A DNA stretch of 7,732 bases, from contig JAURQA010000147.1 in the NCBI GenBank assembly GCA_030836345.1, positions 1 through 7,732 on the forward strand, in the 5' to 3' direction. Positions 1 to 6,503 of the stretch are shown piece by piece. The position numbers were made by a program, and so were the translations under genes. Source of the DNA: Bacteroidota bacterium (GTDB taxonomy: Bacteria > Bacteroidota > Bacteroidia > NS11-12g > UBA955). The stretch's first letter is position 1; the number at the start of each line of letters is the position of its first letter. The notes under the pieces are model-generated. The model did not search any database. It was not told where the DNA came from and was given only the letters and a program-made list of their open reading frames with translations.

Positions 1-175
1 GACAGGCTAACAAGTTGTCCATATGTGTCATCTCCATTATGTCCCCCGTTTAGTCTTCTTCCTTCATTCCTTTTTTAATAATTTCATATAAGTAACATAC
101 TCTACTGTTTTGCCAAGGATTGCTTATCAAATCAACATTTCTGGTACAATACCTATTTTGGAACTCATAGAAAGC

Positions 176-203
176 AAAAAAGATGCTGAAAAATCAGCAT
201 CTT
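176..203 (-). terminator. Intrinsic terminator of the tRNA-Cys transcript
   Basis: Read on the minus strand, a 10-bp perfect stem (AAGATGCTGA at 194-203, read in reverse, pairing with 180-189 across a 4-nt loop) is followed by a run of five T (180 to 176). The hairpin starts about 5 nt past the tRNA 3' end, so it almost certainly terminates that transcript. The stem is nearly symmetrical, but only the minus-strand side is followed directly by a clean T run. Confidence 0.85.
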
Positions 204-208
204 AAAAG

Positions 209-279
209 AGGTCGGAAGCGGATTCGAACCGCTGTAGAGGGTGTTGCAGACCCTTGCCTAGCCACTCGGCCATCCGACC
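209..279 (-). tRNA. tRNA-Cys (anticodon GCA)
   Basis: This is a complete 71-nt cloverleaf read on the minus strand. The acceptor stem GGTCGGA/TCCGACC pairs 7 of 7. The D arm is GCC/GGC with the loop GG present. The anticodon stem is AGGGT/ACCCT with loop CTGCAAC, giving anticodon GCA (plus-strand positions 245-247). The variable loop is four nucleotides, and the T arm AGCGG/CCGCT carries the TTCGAAT loop. The discriminator base is U, the known identity element for cysteinyl-tRNA synthetase. CCA is not encoded (the next bases are CTT), so the end must be added by tRNA nucleotidyltransferase. The gene stands alone between its own promoter (290-297) and terminator (176-203). Confidence 0.97.
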
Positions 280-289
280 TAAAGTGGTG

Positions 290-297
290 CAAATATA
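290..297 (-). promoter_or_regulatory. Bacteroidota-type -7 promoter element for tRNA-Cys
   Basis: On the minus strand this reads TATATTTG followed by CACC, an exact match to the Bacteroidota -7 consensus TAnnTTTG. It ends 10 nt before the first tRNA base, as expected for a promoter with a very short 5' leader. I see no TTG at the usual 17-23 nt spacing for a -33 element; the nearest upstream TTG is only 11 nt away. Confidence 0.6.
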
Positions 298-346
298 TAA
301 GCTAAATTCAAGAAAAGAAGGCTTATGCGCGCTTTTTGTTTCTTAT

Positions 347-1357
347 TTAAAATTCAAAGTTTAAATCTTTTGTTTCACTGTCGCTCCGAATCACTCCAAT
401 TAAGCCATTATGTGGAACACAATTGTAGAACCACTGTTCCGTTCTACTGGCAAAAAGACCGTATCCGTTTACTATATTAGAGTACTCCGTCTGTTTTTGA
501 ACAATGCCAATGGCCGGTTCATTCACTGAAATGAAATCATACAACTGTTGATTGCCTCCAAAAGTCACAAAATCAAGACGTTCTATTCTTCGATGAAGAT
601 CTTTATTTTTTTTATAGACAGACGATAGCAATTGTAAAAAAGATACTCTTGGAATGCGTGTAATAGCGGCACTGCTACCTTGATTTACAATAAAATCAGT
701 GAGATAGTTCCAACGAATCACCTGCTCCGTGGTATCTTTAGTAGTGGTGTTCCACTCCTTTATGGTAATATCCATTTTGCCATCATAAGAGTATGCATTT
801 TTTCCTGGATTAAGTGCAAAAGAAAAGTTTTGACCAATGTTAAATATGGAGTTGTTAGCAATTACTGGCGCTGCCAGTTTGGCATATGCCATGCTTCTCG
901 TCCTAGAAAAGGCTCTGCTATTCGTTTTAGGATTTATAACTTCAATTTCATAACTTACATTCGGCTCAATAACATAACCATGTATTGCGCTATCTAAAAC
1001 ATAAATAGGGTTCTTATCATTCGCAAATATTCCAGGCTCTTTCGGTTCATTAAATTGGGGGATAAGATTGTATTTTATGCCTGTATTTAAATTAGTTAAG
1101 GTAACATTTACCGTATCTAAAAAAAGACTATCACTTACTGTTGCCGCAACTAGTGCACTGGTTTTTTCATTTTGAAAAGCCTTGCTTACTCTAATTTTTT
1201 GCTGATTTAAGCCAGGCTCAAGAATGCCGTAGATAACGATGGTTTCCTTCCAGTCGGCATTAATATCGATATCATTTTTACATGATACTTGTAGCATGAA
1301 TAATGTAAATAGACCAAGTAAAACTTGGAAGGATGACAGCTTCTTAAATTTTAGCAT
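347..1357 (-). CDS. Uncharacterised Bacteroidota lipoprotein (DUF4249-like), probably surface or outer-membrane
   Basis: This 336-residue protein begins with a lipoprotein signal peptide: basic MLKFKK, a hydrophobic stretch to about residue 22, then LQVSC with the lipidated cysteine at C26. That is a relaxed lipobox, common in Bacteroidota. The mature part starts CKNDID, and its early acidic residues would suit surface-exported lipoproteins (inference). A segment DWKETIVIYGIL (35-46), a beta-rich body and a C-terminal motif NIVNGYGLFASR resemble a widespread group of Bacteroidota lipoproteins that I associate with DUF4249; this is recalled family resemblance, not a search result. No catalytic motif is visible. 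It is a monocistronic minus-strand gene upstream of tRNA-Cys, which has its own promoter. A weak -7-like box CATATTTG lies at 1397-1404, one mismatch from consensus. The ATG at 1357 is preceded by an A-rich stretch without Shine-Dalgarno. Function unknown. Confidence 0.85.
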   Translation of the reverse strand: MLKFKKLSSFQVLLGLFTLFMLQVSCKNDIDINADWKETIVIYGILEPGLNQQKIRVSKAFQNEKTSALVAATVSDSLFLDTVNVTLTNLNTGIKYNLIPQFNEPKEPGIFANDKNPIYVLDSAIHGYVIEPNVSYEIEVINPKTNSRAFSRTRSMAYAKLAAPVIANNSIFNIGQNFSFALNPGKNAYSYDGKMDITIKEWNTTTKDTTEQVIRWNYLTDFIVNQGSSAAITRIPRVSFLQLLSSVYKKNKDLHRRIERLDFVTFGGNQQLYDFISVNEPAIGIVQKQTEYSNIVNGYGLFASRTEQWFYNCVPHNGLIGVIRSDSETKDLNFEF

Positions 1358-1616
1358 TTTAGAGTATTCTGTGAAAGGCTCCTACCAAACACAATGCAAA
1401 TATGATGAATAATGATTGGAGTTTCGGGTTATCGCCTTATTTTTTTACTAATCTCTGTCATAAAAGCCCTTGGATAATCTTTTTCTTCAGTGAATACTTT
1501 GCCTAAATTTTCAAGCTACGTTTACTTATTTCATTTCCTTTGTAAGAACCACCTTCTTAAAATAGCACTCAAACCTATATTGCTGCTTTAGAGATAAGCT
1601 TTAAACAAAAAGAGTT

Positions 1617-1624
1617 TACCTTTG
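1617..1624 (+). promoter_or_regulatory. -7 promoter element of the LamG-coiled-coil/panB operon
   Basis: TACCTTTG followed by CACC is an exact TAnnTTTG match. It ends 18 nt before the ATG at 1643, implying a 5' leader of roughly 10-15 nt. It also decides the start codon: an in-frame TTG at 1622 lies inside this element, upstream of any transcript start. No TTG occurs at the normal -33 spacing. Confidence 0.65.
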
Positions 1625-1642
1625 CACCTAGAGAGTGCGGAG

Positions 1643-2953
1643 ATGAAAAAAATATTTTTATTTGTAGCCTTGCAAGGCATTCTATTCCTCAGTGTTGCGC
1701 AAAATGTGAACAAGGTTTTTGAAACCCTAAAATGGGATGAGCAGTTCAAAAACATCCAGGGAGTCTGGAGTCAAACCAGTACAGCACAAAATGCATTCTT
1801 ACAATCATCAGAGGGCTATAATGTTTGGCGTAAAAATGAGTCAAATGGCTTTTTTATTCTTCCAAAAAATGACTTGACTTTTGACTTTTTTGAGGCAGAA
1901 TTAAGTTTTTCCTTTGATAAAAATGTAGGTAAAAAACAATTCGGAGGCATTGTACTTCAGGCCCAGGAGGGCGGTGCTGGAGCTATATTAATTGAGTTAA
2001 ATAGAAAAAAACAATTTCGGGTCCGGAGAGTATCCAATAATAGGATTTCTAACGTTTCAGATGGAAATGATGGCTGGGTGAAAAGCAAAAAAATAAAAGG
2101 CAATTCTACCTTTGTACTTAAAGTAGTTACCAAAGACCGTTTGTATGATGTTTACGTAAATGGTATTTTTATTTACACGTTTACAGAAATAGAATTTACA
2201 GAAGGTAAAATAGGTATTTATATTGGTCAAAAAAGCAGAGCTAACTTTACTTCTTTGCGGGTAAAATCAGATGATGATATGGATGTATTCTCCTCTAAAA
2301 TGAGTAAATCTCAAGATGAAATTTTAAATGAAACGATTGTAAAACTTAGAGAGAGCATTAATAAAAAGGATCAACGCATAGCCTCCATCGAAGCAGATTT
2401 AAGAAAATACAAAAATGCACCAAAAGAGGATTCAACTCAACTTAAAGAATTCATCCGATTAAAAAAACAGAATAAGAAGAATAGCAACTTTATAAGAGAC
2501 TTAGAAACAGAAAATGAATCCCTTGCCCTTAAATTAAAAAAACTTGAAACTTTTAAGAAAGAAATTACAGATAATGAAAGTGGGGATATTATTATCAATC
2601 TAAGCAATCTAACCACAGCTCAAAAACTTAAAATAGAAGAGCAAGAGAGCACAATTCGACTGCAAAATGAAAGCATTGAAAAGTTGAAAAATAGGAATTA
2701 CGAAAATGCAAAAACGATAAGCTTTTTAGAACTGCAAAATGTGCGAAGTGAAACCCAGACTCAGGATTATCAGGAAAATCTAAAAAAAGTTGATAGTTTA
2801 AACAGTGAACTCAAATATCAGATAGTGGACTTAGAAGCCGAGCTTGAAAAATTGATAAAGGCCAAGAGCATGAAACAAGAAAAATCTGATAAGAAGAGCA
2901 AACGAAAAAAGAAAAAAAAGGAAGAATTACCTGAATTTATTATTGAAGAATAA
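1643..2953 (+). CDS. Secreted LamG/ConA-like domain protein with a long C-terminal coiled coil
   Basis: This 436-residue protein is exported. MKK plus a hydrophobic core to residue 18 is followed by S-V-A at 17-19, so signal peptidase I would cut before Q20. Residues about 25-208 look like a laminin-G/concanavalin-like or DUF1080-type beta-sandwich, with alternating hydrophobic strands including FFEAELSFSFD, FGGIVLQAQ, AILIELN, YDVYVNGIFIYTF and GKIGIYIG. Such folds often bind glycans, but no catalytic residues stand out. From about 222 to 410 the protein is charged and helical with heptad-spaced Leu/Ile, a long coiled coil. The tail (412-426) is strongly basic and ends in an acidic EFIIEE. 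I see no cysteine and no second membrane segment, so it is probably periplasmic or exported and oligomeric. The ATG at 1643 is chosen over an upstream in-frame TTG at 1622 because of the signal peptide and promoter. panB begins 3 nt after its stop. Biological role unknown. Confidence 0.85.
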   Translation: MKKIFLFVALQGILFLSVAQNVNKVFETLKWDEQFKNIQGVWSQTSTAQNAFLQSSEGYNVWRKNESNGFFILPKNDLTFDFFEAELSFSFDKNVGKKQFGGIVLQAQEGGAGAILIELNRKKQFRVRRVSNNRISNVSDGNDGWVKSKKIKGNSTFVLKVVTKDRLYDVYVNGIFIYTFTEIEFTEGKIGIYIGQKSRANFTSLRVKSDDDMDVFSSKMSKSQDEILNETIVKLRESINKKDQRIASIEADLRKYKNAPKEDSTQLKEFIRLKKQNKKNSNFIRDLETENESLALKLKKLETFKKEITDNESGDIIINLSNLTTAQKLKIEEQESTIRLQNESIEKLKNRNYENAKTISFLELQNVRSETQTQDYQENLKKVDSLNSELKYQIVDLEAELEKLIKAKSMKQEKSDKKSKRKKKKKEELPEFIIEE

Positions 2954-2956
2954 CAG

Positions 2957-3772
2957 ATGAGTGTTAATAAAGAAATTAAACGTGTAACAACTCATGTTAT
3001 ACAAGAGTTGAAAGAAAAAGGAGAGAAGATTTCTATGCTTACCGCCTATGATTACAGCTTTGCTAGTATTATAGATGCCGCAGGAATTGAGATAATACTT
3101 GTTGGAGATAGTGCTAGTAATGTTATGGCCGGTCATGAAACAACGCTTCCCATTACATTAGATCACATGATTTACCATGCCAGCAGTGTCGTTAGGGCGG
3201 CTAAGAGAGCTCTCGTTGTTGTTGATTTGCCTTTTGGGAGTTACCAAGGGAACAGCAGAGAAGCATTGGCAAGTACAATTCGTATAATGAAGGAAAGTGG
3301 CGCGCATGCAGTTAAACTAGAAGGTGGAGAAGAGATCATTGAGAGTGTTAAAAGAATTTTAACTGCAGGAGTTCCAGTGATGGGTCATTTAGGATTGACG
3401 CCACAAAGCATATATAAATTCGGTACATACAGCGTTAGAGCAAAAGAAGAGCAAGAGAGAGAGAAGCTCTTGCAAGATGCGAAACGATTGGAAGAAACAG
3501 GCTGTTTTGCATTAGTCCTAGAAAAAATCCCTGCTAAGCTAGCTAAAGAAGTTGCCGAAATGGTGAGTATTCCCGTCATTGGCATTGGGGCGGGCCCCGA
3601 TGTGGATGGACAGGTGCTTGTGATGCACGACATGATGGGTATAACGCAGGACTTTAATCCACGTTTTCTGCGTCGATACGCAGACCTTGCAGGTCTTGCC
3701 GACGAGGCTGTAAAGCAATACATTTCTGATGTAAAAAGCAGAGATTTTCCAAACGAAAAAGAACAATATTAA
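2957..3772 (+). CDS. panB: 3-methyl-2-oxobutanoate hydroxymethyltransferase (ketopantoate hydroxymethyltransferase)
   Basis: PanB transfers a hydroxymethyl group from 5,10-methylene-tetrahydrofolate to 3-methyl-2-oxobutanoate, giving ketopantoate, the first committed step of pantothenate and coenzyme A synthesis, in the cytoplasm. The 271-residue length is normal for the family, a (beta/alpha)8 barrel. Family motifs appear in order: [13 protein letters not shown] (25-37), [13 protein letters not shown] (48-60) with metal ligand D51, VVDLPFGSY (88-96) with D90, KLEGG (120-124) with E122, GHLGLTPQS (143-151), LEKIP (188-192) with the presumed catalytic E189, and [14 protein letters not shown] (209-222). 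The gene is complete. It starts 3 nt after the LamG-coiled-coil gene and has no promoter of its own that I can see, so it is probably translated from that mRNA. panC and panD are not in this window. It is convergent with dprA. Confidence 0.97.
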   Translation: MSVNKEIKRVTTHVIQELKEKGEKISMLTAYDYSFASIIDAAGIEIILVGDSASNVMAGHETTLPITLDHMIYHASSVVRAAKRALVVVDLPFGSYQGNSREALASTIRIMKESGAHAVKLEGGEEIIESVKRILTAGVPVMGHLGLTPQSIYKFGTYSVRAKEEQEREKLLQDAKRLEETGCFALVLEKIPAKLAKEVAEMVSIPVIGIGAGPDVDGQVLVMHDMMGITQDFNPRFLRRYADLAGLADEAVKQYISDVKSRDFPNEKEQY

Positions 3773-3862
3773 GCCATATTATCTTTATTGGAATGCATCG
3801 AGTGGAGGAGTTAAGCTCCATAGGTACCAAAAAAATCAAAACATAAAAAACTCGAACAAATG

Positions 3863-5011
3863 CTATCCAAGGGCCGCAGTGTATGAATTGCCTTGCAATC
3901 CCTGTATTAATCCCTCCATTTCCATTTCAAGTAAAAGTGTAGTTAGTTTTTCCATAGGTATTTGTGAGAGAATGAGAAGTTTATCAAATGACAGAATTTT
4001 TGATTGGAGTAAATCAATAATTAATTTCTGGTCTTCTCCTAACTCTTTAAAAAGTTCAATTTGTGGGTTCAAATGATTTGAGGCATTATCCCATTTCATA
4101 ACCCTGGCTATATCCTCTGCAGATTCGCATAACATAGCTTGCCCGTTTTTTATTAGTTGGTTGCATCCAATACTCATAGAATCACTCTTTTTTCCCGGTA
4201 TAGCAAAAACAGTTCTATTATACCTTTGACTTATACCAGCTGTGATCATACTTCCACCTTTGCATCCGCTTTCTACAACTACGCAGGCGTCACTCATGCC
4301 AGCAACAATTCTATTTCGCCTGGGAAAAAGGTCAGGATGCATAGAGGTTTTGCTTAAATGTTCAGTTACCATACTTCCTCCGGTATATATAATTTCTTGA
4401 GCCAAGGAATGATGCTTTTTTGGGTATATAGTATCCAGCCCGTGCGCCAAAACAGCACAGTTGGGGCTTCGTGAAGCATTCGCCTTTGCGTGAGCAATTG
4501 CGTCTATCCCGTAGGCTAGCCCGCTTATAATATTTACATTGTATTTTTTTAATCCCTCAACTAATTGCTCCGTCATTTGAGCCCCATAGACTGTGTTTTT
4601 TCGGGTGCCAATCATTGCCACAAACCGTTGGCTATTTAAATCCAAGGATCCCTTTACAAATAAGTATAAGGGGCTGTCTGTAATTTGTTTTAGTCGTTTT
4701 GGATAACATGCATCAAAATAAGGCAACATTTGTATGTTGTGTTTTTCCATAAATGCCAATTCCTCTAGGGCTAGGGTAGAGGTTTCTCGATGAACGATAG
4801 ATTTTGCGATAGTCTCATTTACTCCAGGTATTTTTATAAGTGCACTTTTCTTTTCAGAAAGAACGGCTTCCGCACTGCCACAATAGCTTAGGAGCGTTTT
4901 TGCATTTATGTTACCCACCAAGTGTAAACTACTTAAGGTTAACAATGCTTCACAGTTAGATTCTTTTATTAACACTCCCAAATATACGCATATTGTTAAT
5001 ATATTTAACAT
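3863..5011 (-). CDS. dprA: DNA-processing protein DprA (Smf)
   Basis: DprA binds incoming single-stranded DNA during natural transformation, protects it and loads RecA; it acts in the cytoplasm. The 382-residue protein has the full domain order: an N-terminal helix-hairpin-helix region (about 25-75, with IPGVNETIAKSI at 61-72), a Rossmann-like DNA-binding core (about 110-300), and a C-terminal DML1-type winged helix (about 320-380, ending GLIQGLQGNSY). Core motifs are MIGTRKNTVYG (133-143), SGLAYGIDAIAH (163-174), LAHGLDTIYPKKH (188-200), LFPRRNRIVAGMS (228-240) with the DNA-contacting basic residues, and VVVESGCKGGSMITA (244-258). The ATG at 5011 gives an odd hydrophobic leader (MLNILTICVYLG) before the conserved region; GTG at 4975 is an alternative start. 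An exact -7 box at 5032-5039 favours 5011. It is divergent from the acyltransferase pair and convergent with panB, with no clear terminator in the 90-bp gap. Confidence 0.95.
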   Translation of the reverse strand: MLNILTICVYLGVLIKESNCEALLTLSSLHLVGNINAKTLLSYCGSAEAVLSEKKSALIKIPGVNETIAKSIVHRETSTLALEELAFMEKHNIQMLPYFDACYPKRLKQITDSPLYLFVKGSLDLNSQRFVAMIGTRKNTVYGAQMTEQLVEGLKKYNVNIISGLAYGIDAIAHAKANASRSPNCAVLAHGLDTIYPKKHHSLAQEIIYTGGSMVTEHLSKTSMHPDLFPRRNRIVAGMSDACVVVESGCKGGSMITAGISQRYNRTVFAIPGKKSDSMSIGCNQLIKNGQAMLCESAEDIARVMKWDNASNHLNPQIELFKELGEDQKLIIDLLQSKILSFDKLLILSQIPMEKLTTLLLEMEMEGLIQGLQGNSYTAALG

Positions 5012-5018
5012 ATTTTTG
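5011..5018 (+). promoter_or_regulatory. Possible upstream -7 element for the MBOAT/SGNH operon
   Basis: TATTTTTG is an exact TAnnTTTG match on the plus strand, 51 nt before the ATG at 5070. It would give a leader of about 45 nt. A TTG at 4993-4995 lies 15 nt upstream, slightly closer than usual for a -33 element. It overlaps the dprA start codon. This is a competing alternative to the box at 5055-5062. Confidence 0.3.
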
Positions 5019-5031
5019 TCAATTATTTGCG

Positions 5032-5039
5032 CAAAAATA
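5032..5039 (-). promoter_or_regulatory. -7 promoter element of dprA
   Basis: On the minus strand this reads TATTTTTG followed by CGC, an exact TAnnTTTG match. It ends 20 nt before the dprA ATG (5011), predicting a leader near 15 nt, similar to the 1643 gene. It overlaps the palindrome TTTGCGCAAA (5026-5035). No well-spaced -33 TTG is visible. A further exact match on the minus strand (TATATTTG, 4979-4986) lies inside the dprA reading frame, just before an alternative GTG start. Confidence 0.5.
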
Positions 5040-5054
5040 AAAGGTCCTAATATC

Positions 5055-5062
5055 TAAATTTG
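5055..5062 (+). promoter_or_regulatory. -7 promoter element of the MBOAT/SGNH operon
   Basis: TAAATTTG followed by CGC is an exact TAnnTTTG match ending only 7 nt before the ATG at 5070. If it is the main promoter, the mRNA would be leaderless or have a leader of a few nucleotides. A TTTG at 5026-5029 is 25 nt upstream, slightly too far for a standard -33 element. Confidence 0.5.
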
Positions 5063-5069
5063 CGCTCAA

Positions 5070-6500
5070 ATGCTTTTTAATTCAGTAGTCTTCTTGTATT
5101 TATTTTTACCTGCGACGCTACTTGCTTATTTTATTTTCCCAAAAGCCTTAAGGAACCATTTGTTAGCCATTGCTAGTATTTCTTTCTTTGCTTGGGGAGG
5201 AGTCAATTATACGCTATTGCTCCTAGTAAGCACCCTAATTAATTATGTGTTCGGGCTATTAGCTGAGGATGACAGAAAAAGGGGAAAATTATGGTTGATT
5301 TTGGGAGTATTGGCCAATTTAGGAATTCTATTTTATTTCAAATATTCCGGTTTCTTTATGGAAAATTACAATCAATTGGCAAAAGGATTGGGTTGGCAAA
5401 TATCGGAATTTAAAGCAGTTATATTACCCATTGGTATATCGTTCTACACCTTTCATGGAATGAGCTACCAAATTGATGTGTATAGAGATGTAAGCAAGGC
5501 TCAGCGGAAATTCATGGATCTCCTCCTCTACAAAACCTTCTTTCCACAGCTTATTGCAGGTCCAATAATAAGGTATAATACCATAGCTGAGCAACTAAAA
5601 AAGCGGGAATTTTTATGGTCCAATGTTCAAGAGGGTCTTGAGCGTTTTATTATTGGCTTAGCTAAAAAAGTAATCATAGCTAATACGTTTGCCTATGTTG
5701 CCGATGCGCTCTGGACAATTAATATCAGCGATATGGGAATCACCACTGCTTGGCTAGCAGTATTTTGTTATACATTTCAGATTTACGCAGATTTTTCAGC
5801 ATACAGCGATATGGCTATTGGACTTGCAAAAATGTTTGGATTCCAATTTCCCGAGAATTTCAATTTTCCCTACTTAGCCAAATCATTTAAGGACTTCTGG
5901 ACGCGCTGGCACATAAGCTTAAGTACTTGGTTTAGAGATTATTTATATATCCCTCTTGGAGGGAACAGAAAAGGACCAGGGCGTATTTTTCTTAATTTGT
6001 GGATCGTCTTTTTATGCACGGGCTTTTGGCATGGAGCAAGTTGGAATTTTCTTATTTGGGGAGCTTTTCATGGATTTTTCCTCAGCTTAGAGAAATTAGT
6101 ACCTTTTAGTAATCTTAAAATACCTGCTGTCATAAGTAGATGCATCATGTTTTTTTTAATCATGCTAAGTTGGGTTCCTTTTCGCGCAGTTGATTTGGGG
6201 CATACCTTAAATATGTATAAAAAGATGTTTGGATATAGTCCTGCGCCCGAAGGAACCTACCACCTATACATGCAAAGCACTTTGCTCACGCGAGACTTTT
6301 ACTTAATATTGTTAATCAGTCTTTTTTGTGCCTTTGGAGGCATTCAATTTATCGGTGAAAGGAAGCATTTGTTCTTAAGAAAATCACTTGCCAAATCCAT
6401 TGATTTGGTAAAGCTAGCGGCGCTTGTTCTTATATTTGCTCTGTGCAGTATTTACATTGTTTCGGGTAGTTATAGCCCTTTTATTTATTTTAGATTCTAA
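5070..6500 (+). CDS. AlgI/DltB-family MBOAT O-acyltransferase (polysaccharide O-acetylation)
   Basis: This 476-residue multi-pass inner-membrane protein belongs to the membrane-bound O-acyltransferase family and is closest in look to AlgI of alginate acetylation. It begins MLFNSVVFLYLFLP, the usual AlgI start, which supports this ATG. Conserved landmarks are LPIGISFYTFHGMSY (119-133), LLYKTFFPQLIAGPIIRY (152-169), YADFSAYSDMAIGLAKMFGF (239-258), FWTRWHISLSTWFRDYLYIP (276-295) with H281, and FWHGASWNFLIWGAFHG (319-335) with the near-invariant catalytic H321. Many hydrophobic segments run through the length. Family knowledge: these proteins carry acyl groups from a cytoplasmic donor across the membrane to a periplasmic partner. 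That partner is almost certainly the SGNH protein that starts 3 nt after the stop codon. The acceptor glycan cannot be told from the window. I withhold the symbol algI because there is no alginate context. Confidence 0.93.
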   Translation: MLFNSVVFLYLFLPATLLAYFIFPKALRNHLLAIASISFFAWGGVNYTLLLLVSTLINYVFGLLAEDDRKRGKLWLILGVLANLGILFYFKYSGFFMENYNQLAKGLGWQISEFKAVILPIGISFYTFHGMSYQIDVYRDVSKAQRKFMDLLLYKTFFPQLIAGPIIRYNTIAEQLKKREFLWSNVQEGLERFIIGLAKKVIIANTFAYVADALWTINISDMGITTAWLAVFCYTFQIYADFSAYSDMAIGLAKMFGFQFPENFNFPYLAKSFKDFWTRWHISLSTWFRDYLYIPLGGNRKGPGRIFLNLWIVFLCTGFWHGASWNFLIWGAFHGFFLSLEKLVPFSNLKIPAVISRCIMFFLIMLSWVPFRAVDLGHTLNMYKKMFGYSPAPEGTYHLYMQSTLLTRDFYLILLISLFCAFGGIQFIGERKHLFLRKSLAKSIDLVKLAALVLIFALCSIYIVSGSYSPFIYFRF

Positions 6501-6503
6501 CGG

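Noticed and set aside
1..37. Possible 5' end of a minus-strand gene (ATG at 35-37, then EMTHMDNLLAC running off the window edge), and a 25-codon plus-strand open stretch from 1 to 78.
   Set aside because: Only 12 codons are visible on the minus strand, with no exact -7 promoter element upstream. The plus-strand stretch has no protein-like features. Neither can be supported; the rest of 38-175 shows nothing recognisable.
680..997. Plus-strand open frame of 105 codons.
   Set aside because: It lies wholly antisense to the lipoprotein gene, and its translation has no family resemblance, signal or promoter.
1622..1642. TTG start at 1622, extending the LamG-coiled-coil protein by seven residues.
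   Set aside because: The codon lies inside the exact -7 promoter box, and the extension would put charged residues before a normal MKK signal peptide.
2957..3136. Short minus-strand open frame spanning the coiled-coil/panB junction.
   Set aside because: It is antisense to the start of panB, with no start signal or family resemblance.
3803..3820. Small hairpin considered as a bidirectional terminator between panB and dprA.
   Set aside because: The stem is only 5 bp and no T run follows on either strand; the A runs at 3829-3850 lie on the wrong side for dprA.
3385..3839. Overlapping minus-strand open frames opposite panB and its 3' flank.
   Set aside because: They are antisense shadows of a well-conserved enzyme gene, with Ser/Cys-rich composition and no motifs.
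3879..4357. Two plus-strand open frames of about 65 codons opposite dprA.
   Set aside because: They are antisense to conserved dprA coding sequence, and their translations show no motifs.
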